Source: Hymenopellis radicata
Lineage: Eukaryota > Basidiomycota > Agaricomycetes > Agaricales > Physalacriaceae
Assembly (NCBI GenBank): GCA_015501595.1
Contig: JADNRX010000034.1
Coordinates: 186,001 to 250,000, forward strand
Reading direction: 5' to 3'
DNA length: 64,000 nt
Positions 46,746 through 60,166 of the stretch are shown in pieces. The notes under the pieces are model-generated. The model was given only the letters and a program-made list of their open reading frames with translations. It ran no database searches and was not told the DNA's origin. The stretch's first letter is position 1. Each line of letters begins with the position of its first letter. A program made the position numbers and the translations under genes.

Positions 46746-47427
46746 TAACGGGCGGCAGGCGCGGGCGGATTAGACGCCAGCGAATTAATGTCAGAGGCAT
46801 CCGGAGGATGTTGCTCGAGGGTTCTCCACATTGAGTAGTAACAGGTGTCATAATCCTGAGCGTACTCTGGCAGTTCCTCGGTAAGCAGTAACGCGATACG
46901 TATGATTGACAGATAGAAATCAACCGCAAGCAACAATTTTGCGTGGCGGAGCGTAGAAGAGATGCCACGTCCTTGACTCCTTGTAAGAGATGAAAGATGA
47001 ATCTGAAGGTGAGCTCCGAGTCATGAGACACGGCACGCAGACATGCATTGATACAGCTCTTTTTCTGTCCCGAGTCGAGAGTTAGGACCAGAGAATGAAT
47101 CAACTAGTGCCTCCCAACAATATATCAGCGCCTCAGCAGTTATTATGCTGAATGGCCAAAAAGTGAAGAAAGACTGTGGACAGGTGATCGCTCTTCGTGG
47201 GAAAGTTGGCTCGGCTTCCCGATTTGGGACGTTGAGAAAGGAGGGCCTGACGTTCAAGGTCAAGCCGCTTGTTACAAGCGCCGTCGCTACGGCTCCCTCT
47301 ATCCTTATTATTCCACTCGCTTCTCTTTAACGAATTTTCGCCTTTCGACGAAATTTACGACCTTTTCCTGGAGAGCCGGCGATCGATTAAGGGCCATTGG
47401 GACGGGGACATCCACTAATACAACATC
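46746..47427. other. intergenic upstream of the myosin gene
   Basis: Short minus-strand frames without domains. The right part should hold the myosin promoter. Confidence 0.35.
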
Positions 47428-50400
47428 ATGCCTGCGCCAAGGCTATCCCAGAATGCGGAGGCGGCTCGCGCTGCTGCACAGCAGGCAGAGTTCAACGAGA
47501 AGAAATGGGTCTGGGTACCGGACGAGAAGGAGGGCTATCTTGCGGGTTGGGTCAATAAGGAGGAGAACGACATTGGCGAGATTATAATGGCAGCTGGCGG
47601 CGACGTACGTTTCCGAAATCATCTCGCGCAGCCCACTTTGACGCCCTGGTAGTTTCGAAAAGTCCCATTATACGCTCTGTCCAAGATGAATCCGCCCAAG
47701 TTTGACCGTGTTGCGGACATTGCAGATCTCACGTTCCTGAACGAGGCCAGCGTGGTGCACAATCTCCGCCTACGATATGGATCTGGCGCTATCTACGTGA
47801 GTATACTAATCTATCAAGTGAACAGTGCTCAATCTTGGCTCAGACGTATTCCGGTCTGTTCTTAGTCGCCATCAATCCCTACCAGTCCCTACCTCTCTAT
47901 TCCGATGCTATCGTCCAGCAATATCGCGGCAAACGCAAGGACGAAAACTCGCCTCACATATTTGCCGTTGCTGAACGCGCCTGGGTCAACATGGGCGAAG
48001 AAAGAGAGAATCAGAGCATCTTGATCACGTACGTTCACTTTCTCGACCGTCTCTGCGATGATCGCTTATACACTGATATAGCGGAGAGTCCGGTGCCGGC
48101 AAGACTGAAAGCACGAAGAAAGTCATTCAATATCTAGCTGCTATCGCAACAGATGTTCATGCACCTACACCATCCCATTCGCGTTCTCCGACGCTCACTG
48201 GATCCGGCTTTGTCGCGTCGATGCCGAGCACAGGTTTACCGCGTAGTGGCTCATTCAAACGCGGTCACACCGCATCTCCATCCGTCGGTTCAGCCTTGAC
48301 TGCAAAGGGGCGCTTGGGTCTTCTTGAGCGCCAAATCCTTCAAGCCAATCCCATCTTGGAAGCCTTCGGAAATGCTCAAACGCAACGTAACAACAACTCA
48401 AGTCGTTTCGGCAAATTCGTCAGGATTACGTTCGCGCCTGACGGCAGTATCGCAGGTGCCAACATCGATTGGTATCTATTGGAGAAGAGTCGAGTTGTTG
48501 TGCGTAGCGAAGCAGAGCGGAACTTCCACGTCTTTTACCAGCTGATGGTCGGCGGCGGCGCTTTGAAAGGTATTAACAGTTCGACCTTTGTGGCGTCAAA
48601 CTAATTGAGCAACTGTTAGATAAACTCTTACTCGAAGGAGGGATTGAAGACTACGAATACCTGAACAAGAGCAGAAGAGAAGTCGATGGCGTTGACGACC
48701 TTCATGAATGGGCTCTCCTGAAAGTAAGCGGATTTGATTTATAGTCCAGCTGTTATCTGACTATGGTCGTCCCCTCTAGTCTGGTCTTGATGTGGTCGGC
48801 TTTTCTGAGGCTGAGCAGTTCGATCTCTTCCGCATCGTCGCAGCTATCCTCCATATCGGCAACATCGTTATCACTTCAACCAGAGGAGACGACGCCATGA
48901 TGCCTCAGACCTCCCAAGCTGAGCGTCTGTGTCATCTGCTCGGTCTGCCTGTCGAGGACTTCAAACGTGCAGTCCTCCAACCTCGCGTTCTGGCTGGTCG
49001 AGAATGGGTCTCACAGGCGCGCACTCAACAGCAGGCTCTCGACGAGTTATCGGCGCTCTGCAAGACCCTTTACGAGAAGTCCTTCGGGTCCATCGTCGAC
49101 CGAATCAACCAAGCCCTTGACCGGCCATCCTCCAAGTCGACCTTCATCGGAGTACTCGATATCGCCGGTTTTGAAATCTTCGAAATCAACACCTACGAGC
49201 AGCTCCTCATCAACTATACGAACGAGAAGCTTCAGCAGTTCTTCAACCACCACATGTTCGTTTTGGAACAGGAGGAATATAGTCGAGAAGGTATCAAGTG
49301 GGACTACATGAACTTCGGTCTCGATTTGCAGCCCACCATCGACCTGATAGAGTCAACGGGCAACACGATTGGTATTTTGAGCTGTCTGGATGAAGAGTGT
49401 ATTATGCCGAGGGCCACCGACAAGACCTTCACGAGCAAGCTGCATGGCTTTTGGGCTGTAACGAGCGGAGGGGAAGACGAGCATCCCGGCAAGGCGAAAT
49501 ACGAGCCTGCGCGGTTCCAGCAGGGCTTCCTCATCCAACATTACGCCGCCAAAGTCGAATATCGCACAGGTGGTTGGCTCGAAAAGAACAAGGATCCTTT
49601 GAACGACAATCTAACACGCATTCTTGCCAAGTCGAAGGAGCCCTACGTTGCCAACCTCTTTGCTGAATTTGCCGAGGGCTCGAAAGGTCTGCCCATGGTG
49701 AAGAAGCGTGTCAAGAGGGGTGCTTTCAGGACGGTCGGACAAAGGCACAAGGAGCAGTTATCAAGTCTCATGGCTCAGCTCCAAGCTACCCAACCCCATT
49801 TTGTTCGATGTATCGTTCCGAATAGCCACAAGAAACCAGGCCGGATCGACGTCCCTCTTGTCCTCGACCAGCTCAGGTGCAATGGTGTTTTGGAGGGCAT
49901 CCGTATCGCACGTCTTGGATACCCTAATCGTCTTCCGTTTGTCGAGTTCCGCCAGCGTTATGAAGTGCTCACACCTGGCATTATACCTCCTGGATACATG
50001 GACGGACGGGAGGCGTGCCAGCGCATGGTGAAGACTCTTGATCTAGACGACTCGATATACAAGATCGGTACATCCAAGATTTTCTTCAAAGCTGGTGTTC
50101 TTGCCGAGTTGGAAGAACGCCGTGACCTTCTTTTGTTTGATATTTTCTCTCGGTTGCAAGCTGTAGCCCGGAAGTGGACCGCGCGCCGACAGATCAAGAA
50201 GGTTCTCAATCGTGCTATAGCTGCACGAACGATTCAACGGAATGCTCGTATCTACGGCGAGCTCCGCGACTGGCCGTGGTGGAAACTCTACACAAAGGTT
50301 TGGTTTATATTATTGTTGGCTATCATGGAATTGACGTTTAACAGATTCGACCTCTGCTTGCTGCCACAAGAAACGACGACGAGCTTCGCCAGAAAGAGAT

Positions 50401-53400
50401 GGAGCTTGCTTTGATCAAGGAGCGATCGGAAAGAGAGAAAATCGAGAAGCAGAATCTGGAGAATCTCAAGATGTCTCTCGAGGCGGAGAAGCGGAAGGTC
50501 GATGAAGAACTGGCTGCGGAGCGTGCCCTTGCTCTCGACAAAGACGCTCTCCTCCAACGCACCGTAAAGCGCGAGGCGGAGCTAGAAGAAGAGCTTGCTG
50601 ATCTTCAGGCAGACGCCGAACTACTTGACTCCCAGTTGACACGCGCCATGAAGCTACAGAAGGAGCAGGAGGAAAAGAACGCGGATCTCCGACAGATGTT
50701 TGATCAAGCCGCTGATCACCTTGTCCGCCTTGAGAGCGAACAGAAGCTGTGGGTGGGCAAAGAGTCTGAGTTGTCGGGGCAATTGGCGGCTGCTCAGGAA
50801 GAGATCGACAATCTGCGGCGCGAGATCTTGGCATTGGAGAAGGCCACGGAGGACCTGAAGGCTTTAAGGGAGCAGGATCTTGCCAGGGCTCATGACCGTA
50901 ACGAAGTGATGGTCAAGGAGTTACAAGGGAAACTTGATATTGAACTCAAGACGAAGTATGGATGTTTAATCTCATCTTTGAACGAACTGACATGTCATGT
51001 AGGGAACTTCTTCAATCTCAAACTACGGCGCTAGAGACCGAGGCACGTCAGGCGAAGGAGCAGCTCGCGGAGCTGGCGCGCACGACCAACGACTACTCTA
51101 ACATGATCGAGAAGAAGGACGAACGTATCGCGCACCTCGCTGAGCAGATTGCTTCTGGCAAACGCCTTCATGCCGAAGCTAGCCAAGAGATTGGCGCACT
51201 CCGAGGTGATATCGATACGCTCGCCGCAGAGCTCGAGGCTGAGCAGGAAAATGGACAACGTTCAACTGCTGCGCGCGCTAAGCTTCAAGAGGAACTCGAC
51301 GAGCTCCGGAGGTCGATGGAGGCCAAGTCAAGCGAAGAGGCGCGGAGACAAGAGGCCGACAAGAGTAAAGAGCTTGAACTTTCTGATTTGCGAAGTCAAA
51401 GCGCTCTCCTTCAGCAGGAACTCGCTGACGCTCGCAGGGTTGCCCTCGAAAACCAGGGCAAGCTGAAGCTTGAGCTCAGCACTGCCACTCGCGAACTCGC
51501 CTCATTGCAGGAATCTCAGAAGTCCCTGACGCTCCGGGAGCAAGAGGCTTCGACTCAACTGACAGCCCTTCGTGTCACGGTCTCCGATTTAGAGAGGGCG
51601 AAGCGCTCACTGGAGTCGGAGTTGCAGTCCGTTCGTACTAAACAGCACGAACATGAAGATCAGCTCGTGGAAGCCCGGAAAGCCAAAGAGGTATGTCTAT
51701 TTGTTTCCTTTGGTTGATCTTGTTCTGATTACTTGGTCGGTAGGGTTTGGAACGTCAACTCGCTGCTTCGCAAACGAAGTACCACAAGATGGAGGATCTC
51801 ATACTCGAGATGGAACGCGAAAAGACAGCACAATTCGAGACCCACAAGAAGCAGCTTGAGGCGGAGACTTCGCGGAGGGCGAAGCTGGAACAGATGGTCT
51901 CGAGTCAGAAGTCCGAACTGACCATGGCGAAGGATCGTGCGGCTAAACTCGACAAGGACTTCAACAAGGCGATGAAAGAGCTCAAAGACCGCGAGTGGGA
52001 GGTGAAACAGTTGGAGAGTCGCCAAGACAAGACGATCGTCGAGCACGTCCATGTGCTAGAGGAGGCGAAGCGAGTGACCGACCGTCAATTGGCTGACGCT
52101 CAGTCAGAGCTCCAGAAGCAGACGACTTACATTCGGTCTTTGGAGAAGGCGAAATCTGGTCTTACGAGGGATATCGAGGATTTAATGCGTGACACCGAAG
52201 TTGGGACCAGGACTCGCGATAGGGCCATCCGTGCAGAGGAAGAGAAAACTTCGAAGGCTTTAGCTGAAGTTGAGAAGGCCCGACATGCGAAGGACGTCGC
52301 CGAAGCCGAGACTAGAAGGGCTCAGATCGACTTCCAAAATGCACAACGACAAGCGGAAGAGTTGGGTCAAGAGCTTACCCTGGTGCAGCGCTCAAAGGAG
52401 AACCTGGAAACCGAACTCGAGAAGTTGGCGCATGAAACTGTGGCGCCTACTTCGATGGCCAAAGTACAGCGCCAGTACGAGTCCCGCATCGCACAGCTGG
52501 AAGAACAGCTCAATGAAGCCGAGTCGTCCAAAGCTCTTGCCGCCAAAATACGGGAACGCGTAGATCGGCATCATGACGAACTTCGGAAGTTGGTTATGAA
52601 CAGCGGTCCTATGGATGCGTCTTTCCAGTCCCGCCTCCTCGCAGAACTCAAGCTTGTTGACGACGACTTGGAGCGAGAGATGTCCCTCCGTAGCAAGCAC
52701 TTCCCATCTACTTCTTCGAATGATGTTCACGTCATGGCGAACGTGTCGCCTCGCAAGGCCCACTCTCGACACAGGGATTCGCAAGTCGAAAACTCACCTT
52801 CTGGCCAGGTCAGCGCTCTAAAACAGCAAGTTCAGGTTTTGGAACTCCAAATGGCTGCTTCAGAGCGTGTTAGGCAGCACCTGGAGACTTCGATTCGGGA
52901 GATGACGGCAGATCTCGAGAACAGTGACGGCTCCAAGCAGTCTCTTCAGAATTACCGCGCTCGTCTTGCTAGGGAAAATGCGCGGTTATCTGAACTGCTT
53001 CAAGAAGAGGCCGACGCGCGCCATGCCGCCGAAAATGCGCAAATTGGTGGTGTACAGGCGATGTGGTCCAAGTTCCAGACAACCATCGATCAAGAGAGGC
53101 AGAACTATTCGCGCTTGGAAGAGTCTAGGAAAGCATTGGTTGGTCGTTTGTCAGTTATTTATTGTTACCGGCTCATTCTTCGGTAGGTCATTCAACAACG
53201 CACCCTTCAAGCAGACATGGAGAACCAGAAGGCTCAGTTGCGTGAGCTCAACGATGTCAAGAAACGCCTACAAGCCGACGCCGACGATCTTCGGGCCCAA
53301 GTCAGTGAAGCCAAATCGGAGACGTCCAGTTAGTCGTTTTTCCTAAGGTTTCTTGATTGTATCTGAATCTTTGTAGATGTTCGCCGACAGCTGCAGAAAC

Positions 53401-55128
53401 GACTCCAAGAAGATGACCTTTCCTCGTCCACTTCAAGCGCCGCACAATCTGGTTAGTTGCTTCCCATTTACATACGCATCAAAGCTCAACCTCCACCAGA
53501 AATGATTGCCGTTATTGAGGCGTACAAGGCCAAAGAGGCAACCAATCAAGAAAGATTCGAGGGAGCCGAATATGCGAGAGCGAAAGCTGCACGCAACGAA
53601 GCAAAAAGTGCGTTCGCATTTATTTTCTAGTTGTCAACGCTAAATTTGTCTGCCATAGCTCTCCGTACCCTCAGTGATCTAGAAAAGGCGCACGCTGAGA
53701 CAGTTTCTCAACACAAAGCTATGCAAGCTCGCCTCAAGACTGCCGAGATACGCGTTAAAGAATTAGAGGCTCGTCTCGATGATGACAACTCTTCCGATCT
53801 TGTCGTCATCAACCGGCGTCTTGTTGAAGAGTTGGACGACGAGAAGAGTCGTCACCAGAAGGATCTGGAGCAAGGCGATTTCGCTGCCGACCAAACCCGC
53901 AAGAAGTATCAATCTGAACTCGCTCAATTGGCTGAAGGTATATCGACTCGTTGTCTGAAGGTTATCAATTCTCACAGCCTATGTAGAACTGCAGTCACAA
54001 CGCGACAGCATGAGCCGCCTGCGCGAGGAGAATCGCAAGCTCCGGTCGGATTACGATGAACTCCAACTCACGTTCGATGACGAGATCTACAACGCTGGTG
54101 GTTGGAAGAAGGAGAAGGAACGTATGGAAACCAAGATCAATGATATCACCAACGCCTACGAAGCTTCGAACGGTGCTCAAGCAGAACAGCAGGCCCAAAT
54201 TGTTGCTCTCCACGGACAAGTCAGGCAACTGAGAGCTATGCTTGACGATGTTGAGAGCGACAAGGCCATTCTCTCTAAAGCGCGCCGCTCTTTGCAGGTC
54301 GAGTTGGAGGAAATTCGTACGGGTCACAGTGATCGAAGCAAGATATCGTCGGATCGCGAGTTCCAACGGCTGCAGTTGCAGAAGCAAGATTTGGAACGAT
54401 CGTTGGAAGAGCAAGAAGACAGGGTTACCCAGGCTTTCGACCGCATGAAGAAGGCGGAAGCGCTTGCCAATGATTTCCAGATGAAACTGAGCAAAAGCCG
54501 AGTTGACTATTCCGAGTTGGAGAGACTTAATGTTAGTTTCCTGCCCTCTACTCTGCGGTAACACTAATGATTGTTCAGGCAAGCCTAGAGAAACAAGCCA
54601 AGGAGATGAATGTTCGACTGATAGACTTGGAGACCAAAGCCTATACCAATTCGTCAAGACCAGCGACAATATCGAGGAACGCGCACATCGAGGAGTTGAC
54701 GAACAAACTTCAACATGCCAGCAACAAGAGCGAGGCGTCGAAGCTGTTACGGGACGCGAACTTCCAGCAAGCCGAAGTGGAGCGGCATCGAGCGAAGTTT
54801 GAGGAAGAGCGCAGGGGTTATGAGGGCCAGATATTGCATCTTCGTCAACAGATGGACGCTATGGTTTGTCTTATCATTTACTGTCGCGACTATCACTCAC
54901 TCTGCTTCCAGCAAACGCAGGAGAGCGATCTGCAAGCAGCGAAACGCCGTGCTGAACGCGAAGCCGCTGACCATAAACAGAAGGCCTTTGCGTGAGTTTC
55001 TGTTTTTTGCCAACGGGATTATCACTAAAGCAACGTCTAGCCTGCAACATGAGCTGGAGCGACTGCGAAATAGACTGGACCGGCCGTCGTCTGTGTTGAG
55101 TTCTCCACACAGCTCACCACGTAAATGA
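47428..55128 (+). CDS. MYO1: conventional myosin heavy chain (class II)
   Basis: The actin motor of the cytokinetic ring. About 17 exons and 16 introns give roughly 2,290 aa. SH3-like N-terminus ([16 protein letters not shown]), P-loop [10 protein letters not shown] (about residue 170), switch [11 protein letters not shown], switch [11 protein letters not shown], relay [13 protein letters not shown], actin-binding stretch [25 protein letters not shown]1 helix [13 protein letters not shown], converter LGYPNRLPF, and lever arm [23 protein letters not shown] long heptad coiled coil runs from about 50350 to 55000 and a short Ser/Pro tail ends SSPHSSPRK. Loop 1 after the P-loop is a long Ser/Pro-rich insertion ([12 protein letters not shown] to [10 protein letters not shown]). 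All switch residues are kept, so it should be active. The symbol follows the S. cerevisiae class II gene. Confidence 0.93.
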
Positions 55129-55661
55129 TTAGTAGACTGGACGATTACTTTTTTTTAGTTTTGGATCGATACCCTCCTCTCATGCACGACCTGTATATTA
55201 ATGCATTGACCATCACTACTACTATAGTTTTTGTGTACTCACGACCTGTATTGTATGTAATGGGCCACGATATCTGACATCTTAATGACCGAAAAACGAG
55301 CTCGCTGTCCATGCCCAAATTGGGACTTTCTTTCAAGCCACCATCATTGCACAATCACGCTCTCCACGAGGAATGGACGCTCAAATCTGGGCAGGACACC
55401 CTGTTTACTGTATCCTGCGGCCTGCCAGAAGTCAGATCAGAATTTTTGGCCTCCGGATTTGTCGGGACTCTATATCTAACGATGGCCTCGCCAGCGCTTT
55501 GTCGGGACTTTGTATCTGGCCTTAAAATTCCCGCAAAAATCACTAAAAATTGCTACAGTCGCCGTATTCGGTACATATATATCTACGACGACACATCATC
55601 GAGATCTTCGAGGTCAAATATACTCAGGTTCTCTTTGCCCTTCCTGCGCACTGTATTCAGA
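55129..55661. other. convergent spacer between myosin and Ulp1-like genes
   Basis: No supported gene. A short repeat TTTGTCGGGACTNTRTATCT occurs at about 55456 and 55497. Confidence 0.4.
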
Positions 55662-57658
55662 CTAGCGCCACGCACGTCGTGAGTGCATTTTTCCAGGGCA
55701 CGCTTTGCTATGAACAGTCGGCGGTGCAGGCTTGGGCTTGGGCTTGACTCCCGTAATAGCGAATTTGTCGAGAGTTTGGAGACGAGGATGTGGAGCTGTG
55801 GGCTTCGGCGGATTGCACTGGTCGCGTTGACGATGCTGGATGAAGCGCGTCACTTCATATGGGCCAGTTAATTGAATGGATTGCTTGCACGTCGAGGCAA
55901 GAGGTCGAGTGAGATCGGCGATCGCATCCGGCTTTCTGACTTTTGCCATCATGTTATCGAATTTCTTCTGCGACGGAATGGGTTGTTCTGCAACCGGTGG
56001 CAACTTTGAGACCGCTTTGGCTTTCTTCTCTGGAGGTGCAGCCGCCTTTGCTACTTTAGCCTTTCGATAATCGTCGGCCTTTGGTGGAATACGTGTCGTA
56101 TCAGCGGGTTTGGAATGGAGGGTGGAAATCTTGGTGCGTTTGGGAGGTTCTGACTCGGCAACCTCATCATCTGACGCCTCTTGCAGGCCTTTCGCGGAAA
56201 TTTGGGCATTCTTCGATAACGACCTCTCCTCGACAGGAACACCTTCCATCGCGATGGTCTCGGGAATGGTAATCTGTGGCACGGCTATAGATTGGAGGAG
56301 AGCAGTATTGCGATCCGGCTCTAAATCAATGGCTGTCGAACATGGACCATCCTGGAGTATTTTGTAAGTAAGGAATAACAGATGTTCGATTGTAGACTTA
56401 CTTCGTGCTCTCGAATTTCAAGCATCACATCGCAGAATGCCTGGATACGAAGCTGATTGGCAGACTGGCCACTCCAAAGCGGCTCGCCGAGAATGTTATG
56501 AGCAATGGTGTTCACGGCAATTATGCCGCAGTTGAAGCCATCAGTTTGGATAGCGCAGGGTAGGGTTTCAGTTATCTGAACGCTGCTAACTGCTGTTCGT
56601 TTCAGCAGCCATTCTTCTAGGTGCTTAAAGAACTGCTTAGGACGTGGACGACCGAGCGAGTCACCAAACGAAACATCGCCCGTTCCAAAGTCAATGTGGC
56701 AGGCGCTCCAGTGTTTCGGCGGACTGTATACTGGTAGGTACAGGTGCCGAAAGGGAGATTCTGGAGAGAACAGTTGCGCGTACTTGTCGAGCAGTACCCG
56801 TCCAGAATTTGACGAATTTTCAAAGCAACCCTGTGCAATGAACCGGCCGAAATCTGTTCCCGCGATCAACGTATCGGGCGCTGCCCTGCTCGACACTAGG
56901 CGTTTGTTCAGGATGTCGAGTAAGGTGGTAAGAACTGCGTCATTGAGATAGTTGTCGCCAAGGAGAGTGCTCGCAAACTCGTAACGCATATCTCCCATTT
57001 CCGGCGCATATCCAAACCACCCACCAATCGAGGATGCGAGAGTCATCGCTGTGTTGCGCAAGTTCTCTTCGGCAGGATCACAGGTGGGTGAATTCAGCCA
57101 TGCAATGGCATCTCCCCAATCGGAGTATTCCTTTGATACCCGATGGACCTCCTCGAAGAGCGACAAGCCCCAAAGTGGCCAATACACGGTGATTTGAGTA
57201 CGGGAATCACAGATCGACTGTTTCCCATCCAACCATGCTTGACCAACTTCAGAGCGGAGACGTCGAAGTGCGAGTTTGGAGGGGATGGGGAGATGAGTGA
57301 AGGCCTCCTGGGAGAGACCCGTTACGGTGGGCTGGTCATTGTGAAAATGCAAAGCTCCAGGATCATCACGACTATCAAGCTTGGAATCCCATACAGGTAG
57401 TCGTGATGCGGAGAAGAATGATGCAGGGGACTGATGAAGTGATGGGAGAAGTGATTCGATATCGGGGGGTAATGCGAGCGTCTTCTCCAGCTCGAGATGA
57501 ACGAACGGAGGGACGTCATGGACGCTGCGATTGCATCCAATCCATTCTGCCGCCTTCCACTCAGAATTGGGTTGTCGGAGATCGTCGTCGTCGAAAATCG
57601 TTATTGCGGAACTGGGATCCATTCTCAGAGCGCGCGATGGGGAACATTGAACAAACAT
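55662..57658 (-). CDS. Ulp1-like C48 cysteine protease with basic tail
   Basis: Exon 1 56402-57658, a 50-nt intron, exon 2 55662-56351; 648 aa. The protease domain (about residues 210-415) carries the triad context: His in KHWSACHIDF, Asp in FGDSLG, oxyanion Gln and Cys in IQTDGFNCGI. Ulp1 proteins cleave SUMO or related conjugates. The first 200 residues have no recognised fold. The tail is Lys/Pro/Ala-rich and disordered (PPKRTKIS, APPEKKAKAVSK) with likely nuclear-localisation signals. In Agaricomycetes such genes are expanded and some are linked to DNA transposons; no transposase is seen here. All catalytic residues are present. Confidence 0.8.
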
Positions 57659-58102
57659 AGCTTGGTATTTATGCTACGAACAATGGTAGTCTAAGATAGT
57701 AATCCTAATTGGAAAAGGCGGCCAAATTTGAAATTATTCTCTAGTACAAGCCATTGTTCGACGCAGTGGGATGTGTTCCACTCGAAGAACAATGGTTGGT
57801 GGCGTGTCGGGACTACCTAAAACGGCAACTGTTAGCTTGTCTTGTACAATCACAGGCATGACGGTCAAATCTGGGCACACAATGGTGTGTAACGGAGGAG
57901 TTCCGAGCCACACCGTTGCGCCCATGTTTGCGCAGGCCTACACCGTCCTGCAATGCCCACTAGGGGTCCGGAATTCTGCGCGCTATGATGAAACGAAAGC
58001 TTGGTACCTCTCCGGTCTATCCCCGTCTGACATCATTCCCAGAGATACTTAAGACTTTAGGCTTTCTCTGTCCTTCATAACTCTGTTATCTTCGCCTTCA
58101 CG
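57659..58102. other. divergent promoter region (Ulp1-like / FAD oxidase)
   Basis: No supported coding sequence; a 94-codon frame at 57771-58052 has no recognised domain. Confidence 0.4.
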
Positions 58103-59636
58103 ATGAGCGCCACCCTCGAGTTTCTTACAACGCTACAGGACCGATTGTTACCTGAAGGACGTGTCTTTTTTTCGGGGGATGAGTTCACGAAACTGCTTAT
58201 CCGTTGGAGTGACATTGACAGGAAGACGCCTGCTGCTGTGGTCCTTGTGTCGACGGAGGAGGATGTCGTTCAGACAGTACGTTGTTGAAGAACTTGTGCT
58301 CGATGTGTTATATGCTTATCGAGAACTAGGTCAAACTTGCTGTTGAGCACGGTATCCCTTTCGTGGCCAAGTCGGGCGGACATAGTACATGGTCGACGAT
58401 TGGATCAGAGGGCATCATCATTGATCTCAGTCGGCTCACGCAAGTGACGGTCGATGCGGAGAAGAAGCAAGTTACACTGCAAAGTGGCGTCCTCGTCAAA
58501 CAAGCAAACGAAGATTCTGCTAAACATGACTTGTACCTGCGTCAGTGCGCCCTTTCATCTCGTGTATCTTCCGTTGTTGAACTCGGCTTCACAGCACTAG
58601 GTTCGGCGAACACCGCTGGTGTCATTCCAATGGCTCTTGGTGGAGGCCTGAGCGCTCTCTCTGGGGTATGTGGATATGCATCCGACAACATCGTCTCTGC
58701 GAAGCTGGTTACTGCAGCCGGACGGTTAGTATCAGTCTCAGCCACGTCCCATCCTAATTTGCTCTACGCTCTCCGCGGTGCTGGCCAGTTCTTTGGTATC
58801 GTCACCGAGCTCACCCTCCACGCGTATCCGCCCTCTATCCTCCGCACACCCGACGCGACTGCGTGGACGGGTGTTATCGTCTATTCTGTGGCCCAGATCA
58901 AAGACGTCTTGGAAGCGCTCAAACCCATCACTCAGGACACGAGCGTTCTGCAGGCAGGCCTTTTCGTGATAACAGCTCCTCCGCCTACTTTCGACACATG
59001 CGTGTTAGTCATGCCCTTCTTCTTCGGACTTGCAGACGAAGCCGAGGTGTTCTACGCGTCACTCAAGGCCCTCGGGCCTCTGGTATATGACTGCAAGAGC
59101 GTGCCTTTCCCTAAAATCAACGAGGCGGGAGAAGCATTCGGAATCAAAGGAGGATTCAAACGTTTCGCTGGTGTTGGCATGAAGGATATCAATACCAATA
59201 CATGGGAGAACGTTGTAGAGGTTTTCAGCGATCTCAAGGGGAAGCACTCAGATGCATGCACGACGGGATATGGTTTCGACTGGTGCCCGACTGAGGTGGA
59301 GGGATTGCCAGAAACGGCGTTCAGTCAGAAAGACATCAAGATGTGGGCGGTGGGTACAATACGCCCCATGCTGGGGATAAGAGCTGACTGGCTGCGCAGG
59401 AATGTCTGACGTGGTATAGTGATCCGGCGACCAAAGAGGATGCGGACCGTGCTGAGAAGGCAGTACTTGGTCTGGTTAGACAAGAAGCACATCCTGAGGG
59501 TAATGCAACGTATGGCAATTGGACGAGGAGCGCTCCAGTAGAGGAGAGATACCGCGGCGCGGAGCGGTTGGCGAAATTGAGGGCGCTGAAGAGACAGTGG
59601 GATCCTCAAGGTGTTTTTACGAAAGAGTTTCTCTGA
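58103..59636 (+). CDS. FAD-binding oxidoreductase (PCMH + BBE type)
   Basis: Exons 58103-58276, 58330-58540, 58595-59349 and 59400-59636 give 458 aa. The FAD domain has FVAKSGGHSTW, with the His usually bound to the flavin 8-alpha position, then IIIDLSRLTQVTVD, LGSANTAGVIPMALGGGLS, GYASDNIVSAKLVTAAG and LLYALRGAGQFFGIVTELTL. The BBE end has ATYGNWTRSAPVEERYRGAERLAKLRALKRQWDPQGVF. This matches fungal berberine-bridge-like oxidases, which oxidise sugars or secondary metabolites; the substrate is not deducible. There is no signal peptide, unlike many family members. The introns of 50-54 nt all close. Its last exon and downstream flank are duplicated at about 61780-62310. Confidence 0.85.
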
Positions 59637-59964
59637 TTCTGGGACCAAACTGTTCGTTTACTAACACAGTCCATTGTAACTGAAAAAACGAGTGTGAGTA
59701 ATTAATCATCAGGGGAGTGAGATTGGTACCTCTTCGAGGCGAGTCGATTCGGATGAGTGGAGAGATATACTCTGCTACAACTCTCCGATCTTGAATACTC
59801 CGCCTCGTCCGACGCGAGAACAGATCTCAAACAGATCTTGATCTCAGGCTTACCACGAACACGCCCATGGCGCTGGCAGACGCGATCTTGAAACTCTTGC
59901 GGATCCGGTTTTCCGCGATGCCATTGGCAGAACTCGACACAGCGCCAGTGTGCGGTCATCTTCA
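59637..59964. repeat. 3' flank of FAD oxidase, first copy of duplicated segment
   Basis: Closely similar to about 61995-62310: same order of blocks after the stop, with small indels. Shows that the duplication includes non-coding DNA. Confidence 0.6.
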
Positions 59965-60166
59965 ATTTCTTAGGTAATCAGCACGATCGGGGCGCGTTTG
60001 CCGAAAGTCTGCCGAGGGTCGTGCTGTGCTGCTTACTCTCCTCCTTGCACTCATCGAAAGCCACTTCAAGTGAGAGCCAGGCGCTACTGCGATTCAAAGC
60101 ACCGTATCTGTGGGTCTCCTCCCCAGCTTACAGCATGTACAGTAACACTAACTTCACCCTTAGCTT

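Noticed and set aside
59350..59409. Apparent early stop in the FAD oxidase after the RADWLRRNV reading
   Set aside because: A 50-nt GT-AG intron at 59350-59399 removes it and joins smoothly to the BBE exon, so the gene is intact.
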